DNA of 44,758 nt from the NCBI GenBank assembly GCA_003243965.1, contig QHBO01000023.1, positions 1 through 44,758 of the forward strand. Reading direction: 5' to 3'. A program made the position numbers and the translations under genes. This DNA comes from Chloroflexota bacterium. GTDB lineage: Bacteria; Chloroflexota; Limnocylindria; QHBO01. The number at the start of each line of letters is the position of its first letter. Positions within the stretch are counted from its first letter, which is position 1. Below the pieces are notes generated by a model. That model was not told the DNA's origin, ran no database searches, and saw only the letters and a program-made list of their open reading frames with translations. Below are positions 17,605-26,044 of this stretch, in pieces.

Positions 17605-20600
17605 CAGGCCGTCGCCCCAACGGGCACGTCGGCAAGGCGAAGGGACAGAACCCGGCTGACGGCGGCATCGGTCATCGTCACCCCGTAGATCGTGTCGGCC
17701 ACCTCGATCGTGGCGCGATTGTGGGTGATCACCACGAAGTCGATCTGCGCTGACAGCGTGCGGAGCGCCTCCGCAAACCGACCGATATTGGCTTCGTCGA
17801 GCGCAGCATCCACTTCATCGAGGATGCAGAACGGCACCGGGTTGACGGACAGCATCGAAAACAGCAGGGCCACGCCGGTGAGCGCCCGCTCCCCTCCGGA
17901 CAGCATCGAGAGCCGTTGCAGCCGCTTCCCGGGCGGCTGGACCACGATCTCGATGCCGCCTGGAGCCTCGCCGTCGGTCCCGTCGGATACCCGGAGGCTC
18001 GCCGAGCCGCCCGCGAACAGGAGGCGGCAGTACTCGTTGAAGCGCCGGCCGATGGCCGCAAACGCGGTATGGAAACGCTCACCGATCTCGCGGTCGAGCG
18101 TCGCGATCAGCTCCTCGGTCGACGCGATCGCCGCCCGGAGGTCCTCGTCCTGCGTGGTCAGCTCGTCGAGGCGACCGGCGACCTCCCGATGCTCCTCGAC
18201 AGCGAATGGGTTGACTGCGCCGAGCTGCGCGAGTGAACGCCGCACGCGGCGCAGCTCCGCGATGAGCGCCTCCTCGTCGAGGGCCGCCAGCTCGTCCGCC
18301 TCCGCGACGGTCACGTCTGGCAGCTGCACTCGATCCTGGCCTGGCCCGGCCGATAGACTGTCGAACGCCTGATCGCGTTCCCGGTCGAGTGCGCCCAGCT
18401 CTTGCTCGGCCCTGGAAGCGTCGATCGCAGCGGCCTGCAGGGCGCCCTCGAGCTCGACCAAGCGACCCCCGGCGGCCACGGTCCGTCGTTCGCGCTCGAG
18501 CAGCTCTGCTCGTGCCGCCGCCCACTCCTGCTCGGCATCCACGCGCTCTGCGTTCGCTCGCTGGTCGGCATCGCGTGCGGCGTTCACGGATCGCTCCGCC
18601 TCGGCGCGCTCGCGGCGCAGCGCTGCCAACGCCTCGCGCAGCCCGGCGAGGGAAGCGACGACCTGTGCCCGGCGTGCGATGCCCTGCTCCCTGGCGCGGG
18701 CGCCACCGGTGACCGCCACCTCGGCATCATCGGCGGCGGTCCGTGCGGCCTGCCACGCATCACGCGCGGCATCGCGCTCGAGCGTCGCGGCAGCTCGGAC
18801 CTCCTCGGCCGCCGCGGCATCCCGCGAGAGCTGGCGAAGCTCCGCATCATCGCCTGTCGCCGCGCCGTCCCCAACCGCAGCGCGAGAAGAACCGGATTCC
18901 GCCTGACTGCGGAGCAGCCCCGCCTCCAGCTCCGCCACGCGGGCTGCGATCCGTCGAGCGCGGTCGTCGCTCGCGCCTGCCTCGTTGCGCGCGGCGTCCA
19001 TCGCGATCCGCGCGCCGGCAGCCCGCTCCTGGGCCACGTCCGCCTCGTGGCGCGCGGCATCGGCGGCCCGGGCAAGCTGTCCGCTGCGAGCGGCGAGCTC
19101 GGTCAGGCGCGGCCGGTCGGTGGCCAGCAGCGCGGTCAGCTCGCGCAGGCGTGCGTGGCGGCGCGCCGCCACGCGGCTCCGCGCTTCGCCGCGGCCGTGC
19201 AGGGTGAGCACGCCGCGTGCGTCGGCGAGGTCGCCGGCCGGCGTGACCGCCACCCAACCCTCGGGTAGCCGGCCCCAGCCCGCCAGGAGCGCGTCGAGAT
19301 CGGGTACCACCACCGCCCGGCGCAACAGCCGCGGCGCGTTCGACAGCCCGAGCCATTCGGCCAGCGTCTGGGTGCCGCCCACGGCAGCCATCGCCTGTGC
19401 TCGATCCTCAGGCGGCTGCAGCTCGGCCGCGAGGAGGCGGACGACACCCCCTGCCGCCTCCAACCGAGGCCGGAGATCGTCGTCGCGCCACAGCAGCGCG
19501 TGCTCCAGCTCTCCGCCGACGACCGCCTCGAGGGCCAGCCACGCATCGGACGGCGGCTCGATCTCGTCGAGCAGCCCGCGCCAGCCTGCGGTCCGCAGGA
19601 CGCCTTCCACACTCGCGGCCTGCTCGCCGCGGTGCCGCAGCTCCGCCAGCTCTGCGGTCATCAGACGGACCCGCGCCTCGACCTCATCTGCCAGCCTGCG
19701 CCCGTCGGCCGCTGTCCCCGACACCTCGTCGCGCTGCCGGCGCGCCGATGCCAGCTCCTGCTCGGCGTCGACCAAGTCGCTGGCCCCGGCCTCGGCCACC
19801 GAGCGCGCGACGGCGGACTCGGCGGTGGCGGCGACAAGTGTCTCGCGGGCGTCGGCCAGCTCATCCTCGAGTCGGCGGGTGCGCGCCGCGATGGCCGCCG
19901 ACTGCTCCACGCGCTGCAGGACGTCCCGCGCCCGTGCCCGCGCCGCCTGTCGTGCGCGCTCGGCCTCCTCCTCCAGAGCGATGGACCGGTCCTCGGCGTC
20001 TCGCAGCGCAGCGACTGCAGCCCTCCAGCGTGCCTCCGCCGCCCGCGCGGCGGAGATCGCGCCTTCCGCGTGCGTGGCATCGGGGAGCCCCTCGGACAGC
20101 TGCTCCTCGACCATGGCGAGCTCGGGCTCCAGGCCGGCGACGGTCGATGCGGCCTCGCGCTCGCGTGCCGCCAGCGATTCGAGCCTGCTCTCGGCCCTGA
20201 TCACCGCATCGCGAGTTGCCTCCCGTCGCTCGGCGGCGGCGCGCGCCGACTGCTCGGCGGTCCGGTATCGACCCTCGGCGGCGAGGACCTCCGCCCGCCC
20301 CGATTCCTGGTCGCGTCGGAATGCGGCGAGTGCCGCTTCTGCGGCCGCCGCGGCCCGTCGTGCCTCGCCGGCCCGCTCCTGGAGGACGTGCTCTCGCCGC
20401 CGATGCAGGGCCTCGACCAGCCACCGCGCGCGGTCGCCGAGGCTGTCGTGCTCCTGCTGGTGCTGCGCCTGGAGCACCAGCCGCCTGGCGCGCGGTCGCA
20501 GCTCGGCGATCAGGTCGCTGGCTCGCGTGAGGTTGTCACGAGCGCGACCCAGCCGGGCGAGCGCCTCGTTCTTGCGCACCTGCAGGCTCTTGACGCCGGC

Positions 20601-21125
20601 CGCTTCCTCGAAGAGCTGTCGCCGCTCCTCGGGACGCAGGCTGAGGGCGGCGTCCACCGTCCCCTGGCCGACCACCACCAGCTCGTTGGCGCCCAGCCGG
20701 CCGCCTGCCAGCAGCTCCACCACGTCGCGCAGGCGAGCCGGCGCGCCGTTGATCAGGTACTCGCTCTCGCCGGACCGATACGCGCGGCGCCCGATGCTCA
20801 CCTCGCCGAAGTCAATCGGCAGCCATCCGTCGAAGTTGTCGAGGGTCAGGATCGCCTCGGCCATTCCCTGCGGCCGGCGCTGCTGGCTGCCGGTGAAGAT
20901 CACGTCGTCGCCCCGGCGCGTGCGGAGCGACCGGTTGGACTGCTCCCCGAGCACCCAGCGAACGGCGTCGGCCATGTTGCTCTTGCCGCTGCCGTTCGGT
21001 CCGATGACCGCATTGATGCCCGGCTCGAAGACGAAGCGCGTGGGGTCGGCGAACGTCTTGAACCCGTGCAGGCGGAGCTCCCGCAGTCGGCCGCTGCGCA
21101 CGTCGGGGGAGTCGCGGATCGTCAT
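17604..21125 (-). CDS. smc: Chromosome segregation protein SMC
   Basis: Smc forms the ring-shaped condensin core with ScpA/ScpB. The 1173 residues have the N-terminal ATPase half (P-loop GPNGSGKS at 42-49, Q-loop region following). Two very long coiled-coil arms rich in Ala/Arg/Glu flank a hinge of about 150 residues near the middle, which starts around VEGVLRTAGWRGLLDEI. The C-terminal ATPase half has the signature LSGGERALTG and Walker B CILDEVDAALDEAN. The ATG overlaps the rnc stop as ATGA. The strong Ala/Arg coiled coil explains the long unrelated reading frames on the other strand. Confidence 0.98.
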   Translation of the reverse strand: MTIRDSPDVRSGRLRELRLHGFKTFADPTRFVFEPGINAVIGPNGSGKSNMADAVRWVLGEQSNRSLRTRRGDDVIFTGSQQRRPQGMAEAILTLDNFDGWLPIDFGEVSIGRRAYRSGESEYLINGAPARLRDVVELLAGGRLGANELVVVGQGTVDAALSLRPEERRQLFEEAAGVKSLQVRKNEALARLGRARDNLTRASDLIAELRPRARRLVLQAQHQQEHDSLGDRARWLVEALHRRREHVLQERAGEARRAAAAAEAALAAFRRDQESGRAEVLAAEGRYRTAEQSARAAAERREATRDAVIRAESRLESLAAREREAASTVAGLEPELAMVEEQLSEGLPDATHAEGAISAARAAEARWRAAVAALRDAEDRSIALEEEAERARQAARARARDVLQRVEQSAAIAARTRRLEDELADARETLVAATAESAVARSVAEAGASDLVDAEQELASARRQRDEVSGTAADGRRLADEVEARVRLMTAELAELRHRGEQAASVEGVLRTAGWRGLLDEIEPPSDAWLALEAVVGGELEHALLWRDDDLRPRLEAAGGVVRLLAAELQPPEDRAQAMAAVGGTQTLAEWLGLSNAPRLLRRAVVVPDLDALLAGWGRLPEGWVAVTPAGDLADARGVLTLHGRGEARSRVAARRHARLRELTALLATDRPRLTELAARSGQLARAADAARHEADVAQERAAGARIAMDAARNEAGASDDRARRIAARVAELEAGLLRSQAESGSSRAAVGDGAATGDDAELRQLSRDAAAAEEVRAAATLERDAARDAWQAARTAADDAEVAVTGGARAREQGIARRAQVVASLAGLREALAALRRERAEAERSVNAARDADQRANAERVDAEQEWAAARAELLERERRTVAAGGRLVELEGALQAAAIDASRAEQELGALDRERDQAFDSLSAGPGQDRVQLPDVTVAEADELAALDEEALIAELRRVRRSLAQLGAVNPFAVEEHREVAGRLDELTTQDEDLRAAIASTEELIATLDREIGERFHTAFAAIGRRFNEYCRLLFAGGSASLRVSDGTDGEAPGGIEIVVQPPGKRLQRLSMLSGGERALTGVALLFSMLSVNPVPFCILDEVDAALDEANIGRFAEALRTLSAQIDFVVITHNRATIEVADTIYGVTMTDAAVSRVLSLRLADVPVGATA

Positions 21126-21835
21126 GCGCCTCCCGGCGGAACGGGCTGCAGCTGCTGGAGCGCCGATGCCGCGGCACGCTCCTCGGCGCGCTGTCGGCTC
21201 GACCCCTCGCCGATCCCGAGCTGTCGGCCGTCGAGGATGGCCGCCACCCTAAAGAGCTGCTCGTGCGGTGGCCCGCTGGTCTCCAGCAGTTCGTAGAAGG
21301 GCTTGAGGTGGCGCGTTCGCTGCGACCACTCCTGCAGGCGACTCTTCGCGGACTTGTGTGCCCCCGCCTCGCCAGGACCGAGCAGTCGCTCGGTGAAAAG
21401 CGGCTGGAGCCAGGCAGCACTGACGTCGATCCCGTCGGCCAGCAAGATGGCCCCGGCAAGCGCCTCGAAAGTGGCCGCCAGCACCGAGGGACGAGTGGCG
21501 CCGCCGGCATCGGTCTCGCCGCGACCCAGAAGGAGGTATCGGTCGAGGCCGAGCTGCAGGGCCAGCGTCGCGAGCGCGTCGCGGTTCACGAGTGCTGCGC
21601 GGCGTGCCGTCAGGAAGCCCTCATCCTCATCCGGGAACCGCTCGAACAGCAGCTGGCTGACGATCAGCCCGACGACCGCATCGCCCAGGAACTCGAGCCG
21701 CTCATTGTGGCCGCTGACCAGCGTCGGGTTCTCGTTGAAGTAGGAGCTGTGGATGAAGGCCCGGCGCACCGCATCGGGGTCACTGAGCGGGATGCCGAGG
21801 CGTTCCGCCAGCTCATCGATCCCAGGCGTCGCCAT
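21122..21835 (-). CDS. rnc: Ribonuclease III
   Basis: RNase III cuts double-stranded RNA in rRNA and mRNA processing. The 237 residues comprise the catalytic domain with the signature ERLEFLGDAVVGL and the second acidic site in ATFEALAGAILLADG. A C-terminal dsRNA-binding domain starts around HKSAKSRLQEWSQ and ends EERAAASALQQL. The ATG at 21835 lies 12 bases after the acpP stop. The order acpP-rnc-smc-ftsY is classical. Confidence 0.96.
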   Translation of the reverse strand: MATPGIDELAERLGIPLSDPDAVRRAFIHSSYFNENPTLVSGHNERLEFLGDAVVGLIVSQLLFERFPDEDEGFLTARRAALVNRDALATLALQLGLDRYLLLGRGETDAGGATRPSVLAATFEALAGAILLADGIDVSAAWLQPLFTERLLGPGEAGAHKSAKSRLQEWSQRTRHLKPFYELLETSGPPHEQLFRVAAILDGRQLGIGEGSSRQRAEERAAASALQQLQPVPPGGA

Positions 21836-21847
21836 CGGCTCCGGAGG

Positions 21848-22090
21848 CTACTGCTGGTGCTCCTCGATGTAGTCGACCGCGTCCTGGACCTTCTGGATCT
21901 TCTCCGCGTCCTCGTCCGAGATCTCCATCCCGAACTCCTCCTCGAGGCTCATGATCAGCTCGACGAGGTCCAGAGAGTCCGCGTTGAGATCCTCGACGAA
22001 CGAGGCCTGAGGAGTGACCTCCTCTTCGTCGACGCCCAGCTGCTCGACGATGATCTTCTTCAGGCGGTCGTACGTGGTTGCATCAGCCAC
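21848..22090 (-). CDS. acpP: Acyl carrier protein
   Basis: An 80-residue acidic carrier protein for fatty-acid synthesis. The 4'-phosphopantetheine attachment Ser is in [12 protein letters not shown], and the rest ([29 protein letters not shown]) is typical. Start is GTG at 22090 with GGAGGAG about 10 bases upstream. The stop is TAG. Linkage to plsX links fatty-acid and phospholipid supply. Confidence 0.98.
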   Translation of the reverse strand: MADATTYDRLKKIIVEQLGVDEEEVTPQASFVEDLNADSLDLVELIMSLEEEFGMEISDEDAEKIQKVQDAVDYIEEHQQ

Positions 22091-22095
22091 GGCGT

Positions 22096-22545
22096 CTAGT
22101 CTCCTCCACCCGATGATCTCGTGACGCTTCCGAGCACCCCGTTGATGAGGCGGCGTGCGGGGTCTCCAGCGTAGATCCGGGCGAGGGAAACGGCGTCGTT
22201 GATCGCCTCCCCGACCGGGGTCGCGGCGGAGTATAGCACCTCGTACAGGGCGCTCCGCAGGATCGTGCGCTCCACCCTTCCGAGCTCCGCAACCGGGATG
22301 GCGGGGGCGAGTTCGGCGATGCGCGCATCGAGCTCGGCGCGGTGCACGAGCACACCCGCCACGATCTGGTCGGCGTGCACGCGCGCCGCCTCCTCGCTGC
22401 CGCGCTCATCGGCCAGCCGCAGAAGGGCAGCGCGCGCCTGATCGGGTCGAAACTCGGCCTCAAAGAGGGCCAGGAGGGCCAGCCGCCGCGCACGCAGGCG
22501 CGACTCGTGCCGCCCAGCTCGCCGGACGGAGCGCACCGAGGTCAC
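22096..22545 (-). CDS. nusB: Transcription antitermination protein NusB
   Basis: NusB with NusE (S10) binds boxA RNA in rRNA antitermination. The 149-residue all-helical protein has [13 protein letters not shown] near the start and the family C-terminal motif [15 protein letters not shown]...[16 protein letters not shown]. The GTG start at 22545 overlaps the plsX stop (GTGA). An upstream ATG at 22629 would force a long overlap with plsX and is not favoured. Confidence 0.95.
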   Translation of the reverse strand: MTSVRSVRRAGRHESRLRARRLALLALFEAEFRPDQARAALLRLADERGSEEAARVHADQIVAGVLVHRAELDARIAELAPAIPVAELGRVERTILRSALYEVLYSAATPVGEAINDAVSLARIYAGDPARRLINGVLGSVTRSSGGGD

Positions 22546-23603
22546 GCGCCCGATGCGGGACCGGTGGGCACGATCGAGCTGCCCTGGACACCCGGGCCGG
22601 GAGCAATCGCCGGATGACTGTGCGTCCACTCGGCGATCACGCCGGGCACGCCGGCGGCCGCCGCTTCGGAGGCGACGCGCAACGCATTCTCGATCATCCG
22701 CGCCTTCGCCCGTCCGTGGGTGACGATGCTCACGCCGCGCACACCGAGCAACGGGGCGCCGCCGTAGCGCTCGTAGTCGAAGCGGTTCCGCATCCGCTCG
22801 AAGCCCGGCTTGAGCGCGAGCAGCGCGATCGGGGCCACCGGGCCGTGCTGCAGGTCCTCGCGCAGCGAGCGGAAGATGTAGCTGGTCAGGCCTTCGAAGA
22901 ACTTGATCACCACGTTCCCGACGAAGCCGTCGCAGACGACCACATCGGCCTTGTGCGCGATCATTTCATGCGCCTCGACGTTCCCCACGAAGTTCAGGTC
23001 GGCCTGACTCAGCCGCGCGTACGCCTCGCGAGTCAGGGTGTCGCCCTTCTCGGCTTCTTCGCCGATGTTGAGCAGACCGATGCGGGCGCGCGGCACGTGC
23101 AGGACCCGCTCGGCGAAGATGGCGCCCATCGCGGCAAACTGGACCAGGTTCTCGGGGCTCGAGTCGACGTTGGCGCCAACGTCGAGCAGCATGATCGGTC
23201 CGCTGGCGGTGATCATGTGCGCCGGCAGGGCGGGCCGATCGATTCCCTCGATCCGCCCGAGGCGGAAGACCGCGGCTGCCATCGTCGCCCCGGTCGAGCC
23301 GGCGCTGACCACCGCATCCGCGGCACCGGCGCGCACCAGATCGGTGGCTACCCGTACCGAGGCGCGTGGCTTTGCGCGCAACGCGGCTGCCGGGTGGTCG
23401 CCCATGGTGATTACATCGGGCCCATCGACGAAGCTGACGCTCGCCGGGCGGCCCTGGCCGAAGTCAACCACCTCGCGTTCCAGGCGAGGAACGTCACCGA
23501 CCAGGATCACCTCGTCGGCGTGGCTGGCGGCGTAGGTCAGCGCCCCGCGGACAACCTCGCGCGGGGCGTGGTCGCCGCCCATCGCGTCAACCGCGATGCG
23601 CAT
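22542..23603 (-). CDS. plsX: Phosphate acyltransferase PlsX
   Basis: PlsX makes acyl-phosphate from acyl-ACP, the first step of the PlsX/PlsY route to lysophosphatidic acid. The 353-residue protein begins with the hallmark MRIAVDAMGGDHAP. It continues with VSAGSTGATMAAAVFRLGRI, LLDVGANVD, LLNIGEEAEKG and the C-terminal GGAPLLGVRG motif. The ATG lies 12 bases after the rpmF stop. It sits between rpmF and nusB/acpP as expected. Confidence 0.98.
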   Translation of the reverse strand: MRIAVDAMGGDHAPREVVRGALTYAASHADEVILVGDVPRLEREVVDFGQGRPASVSFVDGPDVITMGDHPAAALRAKPRASVRVATDLVRAGAADAVVSAGSTGATMAAAVFRLGRIEGIDRPALPAHMITASGPIMLLDVGANVDSSPENLVQFAAMGAIFAERVLHVPRARIGLLNIGEEAEKGDTLTREAYARLSQADLNFVGNVEAHEMIAHKADVVVCDGFVGNVVIKFFEGLTSYIFRSLREDLQHGPVAPIALLALKPGFERMRNRFDYERYGGAPLLGVRGVSIVTHGRAKARMIENALRVASEAAAAGVPGVIAEWTHSHPAIAPGPGVQGSSIVPTGPASGA

Positions 23604-23615
23604 CGAGGCCGAACG

Positions 23616-23819
23616 TCAGCGCTGGCCCTCGGCCGGCGTGGCCGATTTGATCGCGATCACCTCGCGACCGTCGTAGTACCCGCAGGTCGGACACACGTGA
23701 TGGGAACGCTTCAGCTCGTGACAATGCGAGCACTCGACCAGTGGAGGCGAGTCGATCGCCAGGTGCGCGCGGCGCTCTCCCTGTCGAGCCTTGGATACTC
23801 TGCGCTTGGGAACGCCCAC
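23616..23819 (-). CDS. rpmF: 50S ribosomal protein L32 (zinc-binding form)
   Basis: A 67-residue L32. It has the typical start GVPKRRVSKARQGERRAH and two Cys pairs (CSHC and CPTC) that form a zinc ribbon. Start is GTG at 23819 with GAGGAG upstream. It lies downstream of the YceD gene, as in most bacteria, but is separated from it by 82 bases containing its own -10 element. Confidence 0.97.
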   Translation of the reverse strand: MGVPKRRVSKARQGERRAHLAIDSPPLVECSHCHELKRSHHVCPTCGYYDGREVIAIKSATPAEGQR

Positions 23820-23868
23820 GCGGGACTCCTCAACGGATCAGTGGTAAGCGGAACGGATCGGACGCCGC

Positions 23869-23874
23869 AGTATA
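23869..23874 (-). promoter_or_regulatory. -10 box of the rpmF promoter
   Basis: TATACT on the minus strand between the YceD gene and rpmF. A matching -35 box is not obvious. It would drive rpmF-plsX-nusB-acpP-rnc-smc-ftsY with a leader of about 45 bases. Confidence 0.55.
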
Positions 23875-23901
23875 CCGGGCGTCCGGGAAGCACGAGACTC
23901 G

Positions 23902-24435
23902 CTACTCCGGATCGTGATCGAGGAGGCGGCCAAGAACCGCCAGCCGCGGGTCGATGTCAGGCTCCGCGTGGTCGTGAGGCGGCCCGGCCAGCGCCTGACC
24001 GCACTCCGCGCACAGGCCAGGGCAGCTCGGACGGCAGAGGGGGTGCATCGGCTCCGTGAGGAGGAGCTCATCGTGGAGGACCGAGTCGAGCTCGAGCTCA
24101 TTGTGCTCGTCGATGCGCAGCACTTCGTCGCTGCGCTCCTCGCTCGAAGGCGCCCCGGTCTCCGGGTCGAGGCTGGGCAGGAACTCCTCGTTGATGGCGA
24201 CCGCCACCTCCTCGACGTACGGCTCCAGACAGCGTGCGCATGTCCGTCGCAGCGCGGTGGAGACCCGGCCGCGGACCCAGATCCCACGGTTGGTGTGCTG
24301 GAGACGGATGGTGCCGTTCAGCGGCCCGGCGAGCTCGACCTCCGGGCCGAGGCTGACGTAATGGTCGCGGAGTCGGTACTCCCGACTCGCTCCGGGCGCC
24401 TCCCGGAGCAGACCCGCCACGTTGAACGCGGTCAT
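23902..24435 (-). CDS. yceD: YceD/DUF177 protein (23S rRNA accumulation)
   Basis: A 177-residue DUF177 protein; the E. coli and plant homologues are needed for 23S rRNA accumulation. It has the CARCLEPY motif in the middle and a C-terminal zinc-like cluster CRPSCPGLCAECG. The ATG overlaps the stop of the upstream coiled-coil gene as ATGA. The family is nearly always next to rpmF, as here. Confidence 0.93.
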   Translation of the reverse strand: MTAFNVAGLLREAPGASREYRLRDHYVSLGPEVELAGPLNGTIRLQHTNRGIWVRGRVSTALRRTCARCLEPYVEEVAVAINEEFLPSLDPETGAPSSEERSDEVLRIDEHNELELDSVLHDELLLTEPMHPLCRPSCPGLCAECGQALAGPPHDHAEPDIDPRLAVLGRLLDHDPE

Positions 24436-24974
24436 GTCCGCGTGGCGGCTTCGGCCTGCTCCTCCTTACCGGCCTGCTGCCCTCCGGACTGCAGGTCGGC
24501 CATGCTCACCGGCGCGAACCGATGCCGGTCATCGAGCATGTCGATTCCACGCTTGATGCTGGTCAGGGCCTTGATGCATTCGCCCTCGAGACGGATCAGC
24601 ACCCCGGCCGCATACTCGTCGGCGCCACGGCGCACCTCGGCGGCCTCGCTGGCGGCGGTGTCGATGATCTCCTCGGCGCGCTGCTGGGCCAGCTTCACCA
24701 GCTCCCGCTCTTCGAGCATCCGCGCCGCCTGCTCCTGGGCGCGTGCGATGACCGCATCCGCCTCCTCGCGGCCAAGCTCGGTGATGCGTGCCGCTTCCTC
24801 GGTGATGCGACGCGCCTGGCGCAGCTCGTCCGGCATCGCCACCCGCAGCTGGTCGATGAGCTCCAGCGCGCCGGCCTGATCGAGAACGACGTTATTCGTC
24901 AACGGCACCTTCTTGCCGCTGGCGACAAGCGACTCGAGGCGTTCGACGAGGAACAGGATGTCCGTGGCGGGCAC
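24432..24974 (-). CDS. SepIVA/DivIVA-like coiled-coil protein
   Basis: A 180-residue, mostly helical protein. After a short N-terminal segment (DILFLVERLESLVASGKKVP) it has a long coiled coil with regularly spaced Ala/Arg/Glu (about 45-125, such as EEAARITELGREEADAVIARAQEQAARM). The sequence and its place between coaD and yceD match the mycobacterial SepIVA gene, a DivIVA-family protein involved in division and envelope organisation. Start is GTG at 24974, 27 bases after the coaD stop. The family match is by pattern and context, so function here is inferred. Confidence 0.75.
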   Translation of the reverse strand: MPATDILFLVERLESLVASGKKVPLTNNVVLDQAGALELIDQLRVAMPDELRQARRITEEAARITELGREEADAVIARAQEQAARMLEERELVKLAQQRAEEIIDTAASEAAEVRRGADEYAAGVLIRLEGECIKALTSIKRGIDMLDDRHRFAPVSMADLQSGGQQAGKEEQAEAATRT

Positions 24975-25001
24975 TTCCGGATCGCGAAGTTGGCCGCGAT
25001 T

Positions 25002-25502
25002 CTACACCTCGCCTCGCCCGCTGCGGGCGCGTTCCAGCAGCGCGGCGGCGACCGGAGGCGGGACCATGCCGCCCACGTCACCGCCGAACCGAGCGATCTC
25101 TCGGGCAAGCGTCGAAGAGATGTACCCGAACTCGAGGCCGGTCATCAGGAATGTGGTGTCCAGCGCCGGTGACAGGCGGCGGTTCATGTGGACCATCTGG
25201 AGCTCGTACTCGAAGTCGCTGAACGCCCGCAGGCCACGCACGATGAAGGCGGCTCCGACCTCCCGCGCGAAGTCCACGGTGAGACCTGCGAAGGAGCGGA
25301 CGGTGACCTGCGTTCCGAGTTCCGCGACGGAGCGCTCGATGAGCGTCACCCGCTCCTCGACGCTGAAGAGCGGCTGCTTTCGCGGGTTGTCGAGCACGCC
25401 GATCACCAGTCCGTCGAAGAGGCGCGCCGCGCGTCGGGCGACATCGAGATGCGCGTTGGTCATCGGGTCGAAGGAACCGGGGAAGATGGCGGTCCGGCTC
25501 AT
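25002..25502 (-). CDS. coaD: Phosphopantetheine adenylyltransferase
   Basis: CoaD transfers AMP to 4'-phosphopantetheine, the penultimate step to coenzyme A. The 166-residue protein has the nucleotidyltransferase motif FPGSFDPMTNAHLDV (the T/HxxH site). FIVRGLRAFSDFEYELQM and the second signature YISSTLAREIARFGGDV are also present. The ATG overlaps the rsmD stop as ATGA. Its product ultimately supplies the prosthetic group of AcpP encoded nearby. Confidence 0.98.
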   Translation of the reverse strand: MSRTAIFPGSFDPMTNAHLDVARRAARLFDGLVIGVLDNPRKQPLFSVEERVTLIERSVAELGTQVTVRSFAGLTVDFAREVGAAFIVRGLRAFSDFEYELQMVHMNRRLSPALDTTFLMTGLEFGYISSTLAREIARFGGDVGGMVPPPVAAALLERARSGRGEV

Positions 25503-26044
25503 TGCTCCTCCTCACGCTCGAGGAACGCGACGACCGTCTCTCCCAGCCGGCGCTCGCGCCACGGGATGAGCCCGGCGACGCTCGGCAGCTCGGTTCGCCA
25601 GAAGCGACGAACGATGACCGTCGCCCGGGGCGAAAGGTGGGGCACCAGGCGCTCGAGCGGCGCGAGGATAGCACGCTCGGAGAAGGGTGGATCCAGAAAG
25701 GCAAGGTCGAAGCGATCGCCGCCGAACGCCGCCAGGAAGCGGAGCACCTCGCCGGCTCGCACCTCCGCGCGATCGTCGAGGCGTGCCCGCTCCAGGTTCT
25801 GGCGCAGGATGGCGAGCGCCTCCCGGCCATGCTCCACGAAACAGCAGTGCTCCGCACCGCGGGACAGGGCCTCGATCCCGATCGCCCCACTGCCCGCGTA
25901 CAGGTCGAGGACGCGCGCCAACGGAACCCGATCGCCGAGGATGCCGAAGACCGTCTCCTTCACGCGGTCGGTGATCGGTCGCGTCGCACGGTTCCGTGGT
26001 GCGGCCAGCACGATTCCCCGCGCGCTGCCGGCGATGACCCGCAT
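25499..26044 (-). CDS. rsmD: 16S rRNA (guanine966-N2)-methyltransferase RsmD
   Basis: RsmD methylates G966 of 16S rRNA. The 181-residue Rossmann methyltransferase starts MRVIAGSARG. It has the SAM-binding DLYAGSGAIGIEALSRGA and the catalytic LDPPF (the N/D-PP-Y/F motif). The ATG shares one base with the recG stop (TGATG). The rsmD-coaD pairing is widespread. Confidence 0.95.
   Translation of the reverse strand: MRVIAGSARGIVLAAPRNRATRPITDRVKETVFGILGDRVPLARVLDLYAGSGAIGIEALSRGAEHCCFVEHGREALAILRQNLERARLDDRAEVRAGEVLRFLAAFGGDRFDLAFLDPPFSERAILAPLERLVPHLSPRATVIVRRFWRTELPSVAGLIPWRERRLGETVVAFLEREEEQ

Noticed and set aside
18985-21296. Very long plus-strand open frames opposite smc
   Set aside because: Smc is unmistakable on the minus strand; these frames arise from its repetitive Ala/Arg/Glu coiled coil.
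22230-22235. TATACT on the minus strand inside nusB
   Set aside because: It is part of the conserved VLYS codons of nusB and has no downstream gene start that needs it.
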